From contig CM043963.1 of assembly GCA_014529385.2 (NCBI GenBank), positions 95,804,412-95,868,411 on the forward strand: a stretch of 64,000 nt of DNA, given 5' to 3'. Shown here piece after piece: positions 9,995 to 22,768 of this stretch (position 1 is its first letter; each line of letters starts with the position of its first letter). The notes under the pieces were generated by a model that saw only the letters and a list, made by a program, of their open reading frames with translations, made no database searches and had not been told where the DNA came from. The position numbers and the translations under genes are program-made. Source of the stretch: Adiantum capillus-veneris (taxonomy: Eukaryota; Streptophyta; Polypodiopsida; Polypodiales; Pteridaceae).

Positions 9995-10245
9995 TTACTC
10001 TCGGGCGTCGCTATAAGCGTCTCTATATAAGGTTCTACTACGTCGCTATAATCGTCTCTACAGAAGGACTGTAAGCGTTGCTATATAGCGATGCGTATAG
10101 TGACGGTTATAATGACACTCATAGCGACGTTCTCGTAGCCACGCTGTTAGTAGCGACGGTCTTAGCGACATTGGGGAGTACAAAAACCCAATGTATTTCC
10201 GTCGCTAAAAACGTCATAAGTGCACATAACCTCTTGTACTGACAC
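9995..10245. mobile_element. CACTA subterminal repeats and degraded terminus
   Basis: GTCGCTA and its complement TAGCGAC occur about seven times in both orientations over 220 bp, for example near 10004, 10041, 10118, 10152, 10167 and 10200. Such short repeated motifs are the hallmark of CACTA ends, where tnp1-type proteins bind. Just outside lies CTTGTACTG at 10233-10241, one base off CTTGTAGTG, the complement of a CACTACAAG terminus. This probably marks the 3' end of the element whose genes lie upstream on the same strand. Confidence 0.7.
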
Positions 10246-10249
10246 CTCA

Positions 10250-11800
10250 ACATGATTGGCAATAGATATTTTTTTGGCAAGCAACATAGAATAAGATAAA
10301 AGTAAAACCTCACATCATATGAACTCCTCCGTAATTTGTACACCAACCATAGACATGCTGCTTCTAGAGTTTGAATTGTTTTTTCTTTTTCTCTCCCTTA
10401 GCTACTAGAGCATATGACACTAGCAGCTTAGAGGCAACAACCCCTTTTCCCTCCATTTCTAATGGCCCCTTGCCATACCATATGGTTATCTTCAAAACAT
10501 GTTACTCATGAAATTCATCTTTTAATAAACCACAACAAGAGAATGCTTCATGTCAAAGTACTCCCTCATGTTGTAGCTAGTAGCTTCTGCTTGAAACAAT
10601 TCCACGCATTTATATTACCCCTTTGGAACATTTGATGCACATTTTACACCTTGTAATTCACAAAAACATCCAGTATTGATCTTTGACCATACACACAAGA
10701 ATAAGGTTGAGTTAGGGATTCTCTGTACAGTGCCCTCTTGGCCCTCATACCTCCACTCTGTGCTAGCTCTCTCCTCCCTATTTGTTCCCAACCTCCCTTC
10801 CCCTCCAATTTCAAACTCGCAATTGACTGATATCCCCTCTTTTTGAAAAAAATATTTAGCATATTATTCACTCGAAATACTCCCAAGATCAAAATGATCT
10901 CTAAACGATGTTGTTTGCTATTCTTCAGAATATAATGTTCAAACAAAACTAAATAGAAATGGTACTTCTTTTTTAAGTTACATTTTAGGCTAACAAGAGA
11001 TGCATTCCCACAAGCAAAACCATGCATGCATGTTACATTTGATTGATTGGAGATTGAAGAATTGTACAACTTAATATAGAGATTTCTCATGCCATACTAA
11101 TATGTGAAGGTATCATTAGTGTAATACAAGTGTTAAAATACTCAAAAATAATGTTTCAATTCCAAAAGCTCAAAATGAAAGCTCGCAAATATAAAATCCC
11201 ACTAAAATGAAACTAGGAAGAAAAACAAAAAAAAATGGTACAAAATAAAGTCTAAGTGGAAAATGGTCAATACTCTAAAAGTAACGAGAAGATTGAAGAA
11301 TGAAATGCTTTTGGCTATCCCAATCACAACTCTCTTTACCTCTTGAGAATAGCTCTAGCAAGTCCTCAACTTCTAGACTCTACCAAGCACTAAACCCCGT
11401 GTCTATCTACTTCACTTGTTGAAGTGTAAACGGAATGGAAAGACAAATCTTCAAAAAAGAACACACTAGGTCACTTACCATCTAAGGATCATTCCCTGGC
11501 AATGGTGCCAATGTTATTAGTAGGTCACCGGCGGCGGATGTTTGTAGCATAGCTATATGTCACTACATAATATATCAATGCTCAGGGAAGCAACTTAGAT
11601 GGGGCACGAAAACTCTTTGAGGTTGTCAATCCTCAAGAAGTGAACCTAGCAAGCAAACACAAAAATTCAACAAGCAAGCGACCACTCAATGACCACAAAA
11701 TTTGCTTATGTCCTTTTTCACTGCTCTAGGTCATCACGCCATTTTGACACTCTAACGTAGTCAAAATGGAACAAAACTTTAGGAGAAGGAGGCAAGGATT
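10250..11800. other. Unassigned AT-rich sequence
   Basis: No recognisable gene. The longest open frame (10644-11090, - strand, 148 codons) is of low complexity in codon use and shows no motif. No terminal repeats or RNA genes were seen. Confidence 0.4.
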
Positions 11801-11810
11801 TAATATTTAT

Positions 11811-12131
11811 GTGATCACGTGAAATAATTTCTTGTGAAGATCACAATTTTTATTATCACAATGAACGTGATTAAAAAAAAGTCGATAAGTGGTGACGTGG
11901 CAACCCACCAAAACCTCACCGAGGTATGTGTTTTTCCAGCCAACGGGCCTGTCGCAAACCTACAAGAACACTAAACCGGGTCCACCAAGAAATAAAAAAA
12001 TCCTAGTGGGCTTATCAAATTGGACAATTTCTATAGTTTAAGGGAAAGTCACGTGAATATTTAACATGATCACGTATTTTGAAATGTGATCACTCAACGT
12101 TATTAACGTGTTTACCTGTTTGTGATCACGT
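11811..12131. repeat. GTGATCACGT-rich foldback-like patch
   Basis: GTGATCACGT occurs at 11811 and 12122, with ATGATCACGT near 12066, GTGATCACT near 12085 and further ACGTGAT-type pieces between. An inner pair (ATATTTATGTGATCACGTG and the complement of CACGTGAATATTTAACATGATCACGT) is inverted. This looks like a small degraded inverted-repeat element, possibly a MITE, but no target duplication could be fixed. Confidence 0.5.
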
Positions 12132-12671
12132 TAATTCTTGGGAGGAGGTTTAAGACACCTAGGAGAACTATCCTACCAAGTCTCATCGCAATCCGACAAG
12201 GTACCAAAACCATGATCCATCATAAAAAAAGGTCATAAAACTGCAACAAAGCTATCCAAAAAGGTCACCTTATGGTCTTAGAACACTCTCCTATGGTCAA
12301 AATGTCAAAAAACAACGATTTAGGTACTCAAATCTGAAGATTAGGCTCACTAATGCATAGTCCCAAACCACCACAAAACTGATAATGCTTACACTTAATT
12401 GAAAGAACAAGGACAGAGGAACACAATGCAAGTTTCAAAATTGAAAATGGATTACCCGACCATTAGTTGTGATGATTACAAGTTAGAGCTTTGTAGTCGC
12501 TTGAGCGTACATACAATAGAGCTCTTTCCCTTCAAAAGATAAACCTCCTTTCACATTGAATTTATTGACCTTTAAACCAAGTGCTTTCTAAATGACCAGT
12601 GGCTGGCTCACATGGGCCTTTACACATATCATTGATAGAATTACAACTCAATAGTTGACGTGCTACTCTCG
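12132..12671. other. Unassigned sequence
   Basis: Nothing recognisable beyond AT-rich sequence with short open frames. Confidence 0.35.
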
Positions 12672-13026
12672 AATCAAGATTTACACACAGTTTAGCCACA
12701 ATAACTTGCAAAAATAACAGAGTACAAATGTGGTGTTCGGCTACGTGTCCAACTAGGTGGGTGCCCATTCAGTCAATCTGTTAATAGAGAGGGACCCTTA
12801 TAAACTTTGCTCCACACCAACTAAACTAGACTCCATGGGCTCCTAGACAATCAAGATTTACACACAGTTTAGCCACAATAACTTGAAAAAATAACAGAGT
12901 ACAAATGTGGTGTTCGGCTACGTGTCCAACCAGGTGGGTGCCCATTCAGTCAATCTGTTAATAGAGAGGGACCCTTATAAACTTTGCTCCACACCAACTA
13001 AATTAGACTCCATGGGGTCCTAGACA
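12672..13026. repeat. Two-copy tandem duplication, 177-bp period
   Basis: Copies at 12672-12848 and 12849-13026 start AATCAAGATTTACACACAG and are almost identical. Sequence inside and just beyond (GCTCCACACCAACTAAA, then ACAACATGTGCCAAA) resembles 24.48-24.57 kb. The duplicated piece therefore appears to come from the LTR family found there. Confidence 0.9.
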
Positions 13027-13029
13027 ATG

Positions 13030-16000
13030 TTGTACAGCTTTTGAATAACAACATGTGCCAAAGAATAATCCACACCTTGTAGGCTGATGTTCGTCTTAAG
13101 AGAGGTGAGCACAAAAAAGAGTAGATAATACATGAAGTGGGCCCTCAATTTCAGCATAAGGAAAACTAATCAAGATAACAAAAAAGTATCAAATGAGGTA
13201 CGTGGTACACTAATCTTTAACCTTTTCTACAACTACTACCATGTAGCTATGCATGACCATCTCACTTGCATCAAAAAAGAAGGTGGGGAACATTTTTGTG
13301 CAACCAAAAAGACCCTTGGATTTATTTTCTCCACAAATCCTTGGTCTTTTATTATCAACCTAAAACCCTTGGTCAAATTTCAAAAGTATACTACTAAAAC
13401 CATTGGGTAGATCTAAACCATCATAGGGTACCTTGCTACCAATATTAATTATAAGGAGATTGGTATAGTGAGCTATCTACTACTACCTGTTGGCAGTTGA
13501 GAACTTCCTTGCGTGAAAACACAAGTGTGAAGAGTCCAAGAACTGACCATCAACACATATTGAGTGATTTGTCATGCACAAGTTGGGTCATGCCCAACAA
13601 AAGGATATTGACACAATTGATTCTATAAAATAAACAAAAGATAATCTCAAATTTTAATCTTATTGACAAAATTTCAATAATCATATCTCTCCATTGAAAG
13701 AAGAGAAAGATTCTCAAAATCCAAAATATTTGAAATTATTCTTTGGTTTTTGTTTAAGATATGCCTTGCATGGATACAAACTATTGGCTTCATTGAGGCT
13801 CTTTAACGAGAGTTATATTATCGCATGAAGAAGTTTCTCGATAGCCATGCCATGTCTATCTAATGCAAAAGAAATTACCATTTGTAACATGTGTATCACA
13901 CTAAGTGCATACATATGTAGCTCAACGACTATCCTTGATAAAGTATCGGGTGTCATGGCAAAATAATTGATACTAGTTGGGTGGAATTAAGTCCACCTCA
14001 TTGTCGTACCTTGCATGCAATCCATAAAAAATAGAATTATAAGACCCTGGCTACAATGACAGCCTCAATTAGTCCTAGCCAAGACTCTAAAGTGCCTTGA
14101 CTATCCGAAATTAGCATTGATCAAAAAATTCAAATACAATTTGACCTTCTTAGGCGTAAATTGCTTGTATGCTGGTTTCCCACTGATCTTGTGGTGTCTT
14201 ATTGTAGATTATAAGTCAACAAGAAGGGCATGGGCATGGGATACAAGGCTTGGTTCTTGTTATGTCCTTCAAAGTTGTGGCTTTTGACATATCTTACATG
14301 CAAGTCGGCTCATAGCCCCAACTTATATCCATGGATTTTGATATGCATAGAGCTCGCTCTAGGTACCTTATCGTCCCCGCGGCTTGGTTCATGTTGGAAC
14401 CCCTTTGATAACCAGCCAAGTGCATGTTTAAAACCCTCCAAGTCTGTATGATAGATCTCAAAATTTGAAGCTATTATGCCATAGTTATAAAATAGGAATC
14501 CTTACTTCAAATAGTGGAATTGCAAGAAGAAAGTTCTTTGTCAAGCTTCTGTGCACAAAGGTTTTTGATTCATGATTAGACATTTACATGTCATGCATGA
14601 TCAAAGTATGAAGGGCCAAGTTATCAAAGCCATTCTTAAAGTAAACTATTTCAAATGCAAAATTGCAAAGAGAATGTATTGAGGTACCTTTTACCTGAGG
14701 TAAGAAGTATCGTATCGTTTGTTTATGTTCTATTTTTGAGCCTTGAATAGTAATCCAAATATCACTCTGGAGTCTAATTGAGCCTTGCTCCACCGTAGCA
14801 AAGGAGAGCTACATAATCTAAACAAATGAAAAATGAAATTGCAACAATTATTCATACCATGTGTTTAACATTTTGTAGATACGCCTTTGTTAATTAGGAC
14901 CAATAACCATCACCTACTACTTGGTAATACTTTTGCAAGTTCTCCCAAGCACAATGAGTCTTGATATCCAAAAAGGCATGCATAAGAGCTCAACAAATGT
15001 CTCAATAATCCATTAGTATCTTTATTTAGATAAACCCTTATGGCATATGTTTATAGACCCAAAACATTGCAATAAGCTTTGGTACACAGTTGTGCATCAC
15101 TGAAACCTTGCTTTCCATAGCATGGGAGAGCTATGCAAAATTCTAGAAATTTGGAATTTAAATTTCTAGATTTATTTTTTCCTATAGGGTTCTTTTGCAA
15201 GTCAGGCAGCTTTAACACTCGATTGATTGGCCCTAGGTTACCATGGATTTGAAGCACCACCAACAGTGGTTGTCTTGGGATGAAAATAGCTCAAAACATT
15301 TTTCATCGTCGTGGTAAAACTTCCCTTGCTTTTCTCGATGCTCCCTTGACCTTAGAGCTCATGGTTATGGGCAATCTATGAGTACTCCAAGGACCCTTTC
15401 AATTTTATTTTTGAGATTGTGATGGAAAATTCCAGCTCCAAAGAAACTCTTGGTGAATTCCATGTTGAAATTGCCTTCACAAAATTTCCTTGTTGAGGGT
15501 TGTGCTCTTTCCTAGTTGTGCTTGGTTTCCTTGCCAAAACTGCTCAAAGTTTCCTTGTCAAGACCATCTTGTCAAGGTCGTTCCTCGCCAAAAGTCATGC
15601 TTAGAGCCTAGGAAACCATGACTTTTCCTACATCATGGTTAGAGGTGTGCCAAAGCCATGGTGGAAATCCCAAATTATGGGAATGGGACCTTGGAGTGAC
15701 CTTGACCCAATTTGAAGTGTTGATATTGCCAAAGAGTGTTAGAGCTAGAAGTCGGCATAAGCCAAGCTATAGATGTCTACTGGTGCATACCGAAGCGCAA
15801 GAGTAGGTATGAAGGGCAATGGTGTACAAGGGAGGTATGTTTTTTTTTAATGTTTTCCCCAAAAGGCTCTAGTTTGGGACTAATATGGATGACCATTCCA
15901 GGGTGTTTAAAAGTGCAAAGATTTTGTTGCAAAATGTTTTCTTCAAAGTTTTCTCCAAGCCGATCTATGGAGTCATCGACTCCACATGACATTGGAGGCA

Positions 16001-16130
16001 ACTTTCATTGAGGATTTTCTTTCACAATTTGGGTTGATTCTTCCTCAGCATCCTACATGTAAATTTTTGTTTGAATGGCTGGAAGATCTTAACCATGTTT
16101 CTGTTGTTGATGAGTATGCACCACTCCATT
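13030..16130. other. Unassigned AT-rich sequence
   Basis: Three kilobases with no recognisable gene. A segment near 14.03-14.08 kb resembles 25.80-25.84 kb (ATAAGACCCTGGCTACAATG against ATAAGCCCTTGGCTTCAATG), suggesting another dispersed repeat. Short open frames on both strands have no motif I recognise. Confidence 0.4.
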
Positions 16131-16138
16131 TATGACTG

Positions 16139-17060
16139 CTATAGTACTTGGGGAGGGACATCATGCAACACATTATAGAGGCTAGGTGAACTATAGCCTG
16201 AGCCTATAATTCTAGGCTTAAAGGGTTGTCTAGATGCTATAGGCTGAAAACCATCAGAATCTCTACTGAAGTCCATTTGAAGGAGAGGCTTATGTATTGA
16301 TATTTTTTTGTAGTGTGGCTTTATAGGATGTTGATGGCTTGGCATACAAGGGGTTCTAGGGGCAAAGGGGTTTCTTTGCTGACCTTTCAGTGGAGCACTT
16401 GATCCATTTAAATTACCCTCCATAGGGTGTTGGACATTGATGTTTCCTTGAGGGGGAGGAGACTCCACAATTGTAGTTCCATTTCTCCCAAAGATCTGCT
16501 CTCTTGGCACCAAAATTGTTCTACCTCGCTAAGAAGAAATAATGAGGACAACCCCTTCTAATAGAGTTGGATAAGTTTTGGAAAATGATCCTAATTTACC
16601 ACAATGATAGCATGAACCTACTAGATTTTCCCACTTGACATACATCAAAATGATACCAATCCCTTCTAGTTGAAGCTCCATAGTCTCTAGTAGTTTCTTA
16701 TTTGTGATCCACATGATTTAGGCTCTATTACAATTGGGGAGGTTGATAATAGGACATAATAGAACCTTACCCAACAATGCAACTAGGTCATGAATGGAGG
16801 GCTAGAGATAAGTTGGCAATTTCACAAACTCTACACAAATTGGGCATTTTGTGATTAATTATTCTCTAATGGTCATAATAGGTTGCCATTGCATGACATG
16901 CACAGCCTACCTATAGAGTATAATCATGGCAGAAGATAGTAATTCTTCTTGATTCTCTACCTCATAAAAAAGAATCTCAAATAATCCTAACCTTGAGCAA
17001 AAAATCTTGTCGACTACTACTTTTTTAAACCTAAATTCAATAGCGGCCACAATCTCCTAG
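16139..17060 (-). pseudogene. LINE ORF1 relic (DUF4283 and zinc knuckle)
   Basis: Read on the - strand, the region first gives a DUF4283-like part (CPICVEFVKLP near 16.85 kb, then DLVALLGKVL), next a zinc knuckle CYHCGKLGSFSKTYP near 16.6 kb, and last a basic, Pro/Gln-rich tail (16139-16513, 124 codons). This is the order of plant L1 ORF1 proteins, which bind the element RNA. The knuckle's fourth Cys has become Tyr and stops interrupt the DUF4283 part, so the gene is dead. Its upstream end stops at the fossil LTR starting at 17089. No matching ORF2 was found on this strand, so it is a truncated or split copy. Confidence 0.65.
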
Positions 17061-17088
17061 ATAGGAGAGATCTTTCCCGTAAAGTACA

Positions 17089-18380
17089 TGTCATGCCAAG
17101 GGCAACCACCCTAGAGGTCAGGGACCGACGGGTCCAAGGGACGGTTGCCAATGGGAAGGGATCCTAAGGCCAGGAGGCTATAGAAGGGAGGTTGGGTGCA
17201 TAAACTATGTTGTCATCCATTTTTTCTCTTCAGAGAGATGACAAGGTCATGTAAGAGCCAAAACTTTGGGACCATAGTGTCCAAAATAAGTTTTTGCATT
17301 ATGCAGTTATAGACCCATTTCTAGGGTTTATTTGGCACATGTTGTCACATGGTATGCAACATGGTTAGGAACTCAAGGAGTTCGGTTTAGCCATAGTGGA
17401 GCAAGGCTAATGAGGGTCCCTCTCACTCCTGTCGTAGAGTTTTTGCAGTTACCTCCACGCACAAGTACATCTTGTACTTGAAGGATGTTCTTTTTTCAGA
17501 CATTTTTACATGAGACATATTCCACATGTGGAGAATATGAGTCTCTAGGACTGGCACTGGCGCCCCCTATTTCAAGTATGTGTCACGACAAAGTCCCTAG
17601 GTGCTGGTCAAATCTGTTTTCTAGACCATTTTCAGCATGACATGTCAGGAACAATTTCGGTAGCCTGAAATTGTCGGATACTTAGAATGACTTGTTCATG
17701 TACAAGTACTGCTTAATAACATTACATATGGTTGTTTATACATATAGCAAGGCTCTAAGTTGTTAATAAAAAGGTTTGATTGTTTGTCCCTAGAAGTGAT
17801 TAATGTTTCACCTCCGAGGTTTGAACCCTAATAGCAAGTTACTTTCATGGAAAGTGAAAAGAGGTACTCTTTCCGGTACATCTTTCTTGTGATAACTCGT
17901 TCAGCATGCTCATGTCCGTTCTAAATGGAGTCTACACACTATGATTGGATAGAAACCGGTACAGTTACCTCCTACTGAACCGTGTTTTGGTCAAGCAACC
18001 AGCTGGATCCATGACAGATTCCACTGTGGAAAACACTAGTATATCATCACTCTTGTTTTCGAGGACAAAAACGCTTCTCCAAGGGCTCTCCAAGGGCAAC
18101 AACCCTAGAGGTGAGGGACCACTGGCTACCAATGGGAAGGGATCCTAGGGCCAGGAGGCTATAAAAGGGAGGTCGGGTGGAGGATTCGGACATGGCATTC
18201 CTAGGGTTTTACAATACAAGACTACTACTCTGTGTAAGAAATCATTCACATTATTCCACATTGAATCGGATTTGAGTAGAGCCTTGTGGTGTCCTTTGTA
18301 AGTCTTATCTATTGAAAAAGACCTTTTAGGGTTTCTATCATAAGATGAGGTTCAAAACCATCTTGTTTTGTTCCTAATTG
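17089..18380 (+). mobile_element. Fossil Ty3/Gypsy-like LTR and 3'-end sequences
   Basis: A fossil LTR start (TGTCATGCCAAGGGCAACC at 17089) appears again in related form near 18089, each followed by a CTATAAAAGGGAGG or CTATAGAAGGGAGG TATA-like segment. Between them lies 17.19-17.89 kb, the inverted counterpart of 23.87-24.70 kb, and a pol-end-like stretch (17.83-18.09 kb) repeated in direct orientation at 26.16-26.49 kb. It is old and incomplete, with no intact open frame. Confidence 0.6.
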
Positions 18381-18600
18381 AATGGAAAAGTTCTTCAAGT
18401 TTAGCAAAAAAGATTCAGGCAGGCCCATGTTACTTGGCACACCAAGAGTCAGGTATGAGCCTAACTCGTGAAGAGATGACTTAACTTACTTGAGCAAGAC
18501 AGCTGAGGGTGAGAAAAGTTTGCGTGTGAGTTTTGGCTTTGAAATCTGGAGAAATCAGTTGCATGATCTAGTTTGACTTAGAACATGGGAGGTTGAACTA

Positions 18601-18604
<4 letters not shown>

Positions 18605-18682
<78 letters not shown>

Positions 18683-18699
18683 CCCCCCCCCCCCCCCCC
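18605..18699. repeat. (TC)n microsatellite with poly-C tail
   Basis: TC run of about 76 bp passing directly into a run of about 20 C. It is the longest dinucleotide tract in the window and lies between the fossil LTR and the fossil gag. Confidence 0.97.
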
Positions 18700-18849
18700 A
18701 TAAACTTGTGCTCTCTACCACCACTAGCAATAAGCGAGAAATAAGTGTAAGAACATGGAAACACTATTTTACAAGGTAGAAGAGTGTTAGTGGAGTAAGT
18801 ATTCTATAAATACTTTCTTCATAAGTGGAATAATATTCAAAAACTCCAA

Positions 18850-19235
18850 CAAACACCCAAAGAGGAAAAATTGGTAGAGAATAGATTACATCTTTGAAGG
18901 GCAAGGCCTATCAGTGGTGGATGATTTTGAAGGAGCCTCTTGACCTGACCACCTAGGTAGCTTTGGAGACTACATTCTATAAGTAATCCCTTTCACAAAA
19001 TAATCAAGTCTAAATTCAAGAGCTTTGGATGAGTGTGTGATGGATAATTTCATTCTTACTCAGTATACAACCAATTACAAAGAGATCATCATAAAGTTGG
19101 AAGGAATAATGAGTATCATGAGACTCAATGTCATGTTTCTCCACTTCCATGATGGTAAAAAGAAAAAAAAGGATGCAGTTTATGCCTTCTTCAAGTGTAT
19201 ACACTATTTGTATAGTGATGCAGTACGGATGTAGG
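18850..19235 (+). mobile_element. Fossil Ty3/Gypsy gag remnant
   Basis: The translation contains LKGKAYQWW followed by a region resembling the retrotransposon gag domain. It sits about 0.5 kb downstream of the fossil LTR on the same strand, as expected for one element. It is broken in several places, and pol was not found downstream on this strand. Confidence 0.5.
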
Positions 19236-19239
19236 CAAG

Positions 19240-20200
19240 CATAGATGAGTATTTATTCCAAATCTGGTTTTCGGGATCATAAAGTGTGTTTTTGATGCCT
19301 CTAATTCAAGATTCTTTGAAGTCACCAACGTGTAGGTTATGAACTGACTATGTAGTGCTCTATGGTTGTTTTTGTGGAGGGGTAGTTTCTTGTGTGCTTC
19401 CATGTGGTGGAGGCATTGTCCCACATGCAATGATTTTGTCCAAAATTTTAAACTATGTATCTCAAAGGGAGGTGCTTCATAGGCATCATTAAAGATATTC
19501 TCTCTTGAGCTCTTTAGATTCCTTGTGTGGCAAAGGTGGTGTTCCAATGTCTCACATGTGTGCATGCCATTGTCTTGTACCCATTTGTATGCTAGTATTG
19601 ACTACTTTGGTGACAATAATAGTTATAATGGAACCCATGAAAACCTTCACTATTGTAGTCTCTACCCCTTGGGAAGGAGCAATAAGTCAAGGAGGAGTAA
19701 CAAATACTAGAGGGGCTACCTTTATTTCAAGGTTATGATAGTTGCCTCCTATTTCTTGTAGCAATTCCAATAAACCAATTGCATGAGAAACATGTTCATT
19801 CAAGTTATGTATCAAGTCAATCTGCACTTGCATGAGCTAAGACAACATCTACAAATTATTTTGGGTTACCAGCAATAGATTTTTGAGTTGACAGCTCAAA
19901 ACCAATCCTTAATCAACATGATTTCTAAATTGGAAGACCATTTTCATCAGGCTAAAATGTTAGTACTGTCCGTAAAGCAAAGGGAAGAGCAAGATCAACA
20001 TTAGGTTAGCCAAGCAATAGAGGCAGCCACTCTAGCTTAGAAGCGGGAGGTGGAATTCACATGAAGTATCTTCAAGGAGCTCGCACATCATCGGGTGGAC
20101 TATTCCTTGAAAATGGCATAAGGAAATTCCAGCTCTGACCTAGTGCCACTAATGGAGGATAACCTAGATGTGAAAAGGCACTTCTTGAACATGGTGTATA
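19240..20200. other. Unassigned sequence
   Basis: A 124-codon open frame on the - strand (19191-19565) and short + strand frames have no recognised motif. It may include internal sequence of the fossil LTR element upstream or the 5' part of the LINE downstream. Confidence 0.35.
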
Positions 20201-20479
20201 ATTGTGTTGATGTATGAAGCTATATACCAATATTTCCTATATTATTCTCCTAAGAATGTATCAAAAATGTGGGCAAAATGGTAGTTGCATATTCAAGAAG
20301 GGATGTGGATACAACTAAGTCCATTAAGGATAAATGTATAAGGCTGGTAAGTAACAAGGCACTATGTCAAAAGCAACTAGAGGAGCTAGCTATATATATA
20401 AATGTAATTCAAAATGAAGAAATTCATAAAGTAAAAAAATAAAAATTCTATGTAGACACAACATGCTCTGAAAGACTGC

Positions 20480-22720
20480 AATGATGCATCGAAGGATTCT
20501 TCTCTAGACTGAAAAGAAAACACAAGAGAGAAGTTATGTATACATTGTTAAATAATATGGGGACAATGCTAACACACAAGAGGATATTATGCACAAAACG
20601 TTAGAAGTAATTTTCCTCTATCTTAAATAAACATCCCCACCTATCTTTGGCTGGAGGAGCAACTATTAAAACATTGTTGGACAGTGTGTAATCATGTATT
20701 GAGAGTTCCATAGCATCCAGACTGGATAAAACTTTTGAGGAATCTGAAGTCAAATATGCTTTATCAAAGTTGGGTAATGACAAGAGCCCACGTATTTATG
20801 GGATCAATAAGGAGCTCATACATGCGGTATACTATATAAGATTTTGGTAAAGGCTATTTCCATAAGAGTGGCTTTGTTGTTTAAAAGATAGATCCATAAA
20901 TCACAAATAAGATTTGTCACTTCAAGATCAATACTAGAAAATATCATCATGTCACAACTCTGAATTGAGCATGCTATCAAGACAAACAAGATACAGATAG
21001 ACTTCTCTAAGGATTTTTACATAGTGCAATGGAACTTCATATCTATAGTGCTGGGCAAAATGGGGTTTGGCTCTTTTAATCAAATATGCCTACACTAGCT
21101 AATAATATTCTTGAGTGATAGTTAATAATATATTTATTGCGCTAGTGTCCACCATCAATGCCTCAGTTAGGCAAGGCTATTCAATACGCCTGCTATTACA
21201 TGTTGTAGTTTCTCATCCTTTCTTTTCCTATTTGGATAAATATCTAACTTTGGTTAATCATAAATAGCATCATGGGGTAGGGCTTTGCTGATGACACATT
21301 TCTAGTTTTGCAAGCAAATAACTGTAATACTGTCAGATGTAAAGCCTTTCTTAACCTGTTCTCCTTGGCTTCAAGATTGCATGCCAATTTTGAAAAGTGT
21401 GCTTTGATTCACATTAATGCATTTGACTTTCATGCTCTTTTTTGGAATGGGAAGAGAATTCAAAAAGGTACTATATGTAGGGATCTGGGTTATCGTGTGC
21501 AGGCAAATGTGACACAAAAGAAGTCCTAGACCTATGTTATGAAGAATGTATATCTAAAAATTTCCTCCTAGCACTATAAGGAATGTCCAATACATGTCAA
21601 AATGAGAATTATACAAGCCATCCTCATTCCATACATTATGTACTTCATTCCACTATTGGACTGGTCTCAAAAGTAGCTTAATCGGTTTAACTCAAGCTTA
21701 GGCTGATTTTTATAGGGAAAAGCCAAAAGTAGTGTTGCTCTGATAGCCTGGGGTTTTGTGGCTTAACCTAAAAAAAAGGGGGTTCTACTATCATTACCTT
21801 ACATACACATGCTTAGATAGAAGGGCTTGCCTCATTAAGCATATGATTGACTCTGATAAAGAGTGTACTAATTGTATTTGGGCAACAACTGGCACTCCAA
21901 TGGTGTATTTCCATGGCACTTGGTAAATGAGCTCCTAGGACAAACTGTTATCACCAACTAAAAAACAGCATTCTACACATCCACACTTCTGGTGAAATCT
22001 TGGAAACATGTACATTTCAAGCTTATATGGAAAGGGAGATGTAGATATAAGCTTTGAAACATGTGTGTTCCAAGATTATATGGAGCATGAATTTTGAAGT
22101 CATGTATTTAAAAAATATCCTACTTGTTGCATGGAAAAACTACTCTTTCTACGCAAAGAAAAGGCATATGCTTTATTCATCAACTATTAGACTCTAGCCA
22201 ACAAACCCACAAATGTTTTTTGCTAGCCAAGAGAGAGTTCGAATTCTATCATGGAATTTCTTGGAGTTTGTTGTGTACATGTCTTCACAACTTACAGGGA
22301 CCCTTAAATGCTCCTTTTAAGGATATACATAGAGATTGGTGTTTGCCAACCTTTATGAACTTAATTGGTGGACATCTAAAACCAGGAACTTTTATTAGGT
22401 ATTGTTGCAAAATCACACTTTTATGGAAGATGTAACAAAGTTTGGTCACTGTCTAAGCCACAATCTTGGTGGACTAAAGTGTTTCAAAATGTATGAGACA
22501 CTAAGTGTTTATTCAAATTCAAGGTGTTCAATTAGAGGTTATTGCTAAGTGGTTTGGCAGATGCATAAATTATCCAAAAAAAAGGACAGAGAGATGGAAA
22601 ATTCCCTAGATGCGGATACATGGAGTCAATTAAGCATGTGTTTTGGAACTGTAAACTGGTACAAGAATGGTGGAGATGGGCTATGCTCTGGTGATATGAT
22701 GCCTACAGGTATATATTACC
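20480..22720 (+). pseudogene. LINE ORF2 relic (reverse transcriptase to zf-RVT)
   Basis: A heavily decayed L1-type ORF2 on the + strand. In order: FSRLKRKHKREV with LLNNMGTML (the linker before the reverse transcriptase, about 20.5 kb); YKILVKAISIRVAL and SRSILENIIMSQL, then IDFSKDF (RT fingers and palm, about 20.84-21.02 kb); VRQGYSIRL near 21.17 kb and an ADD-type FADDT relic near 21.28 kb; FLWG-like and PKKKGG segments near 21.7-21.8 kb; and RCGYMESIKHVFWNC with EWW (zf-RVT) near 22.6-22.7 kb. Stops and frame changes are frequent, so it is old. It ends next to the fossil LTR sequence that begins at about 22769. No endonuclease domain was recognised, consistent with 5' truncation. Confidence 0.7.
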
Positions 22721-22768
22721 AAGTTTAATGTCTGGTTTGGGATCCAAGACTGCGGATGAAAGGCCGAT

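Noticed and set aside
10644-11090. 148-codon open frame, - strand
   Set aside because: No domain, AT-rich, no splice or promoter support; likely chance.
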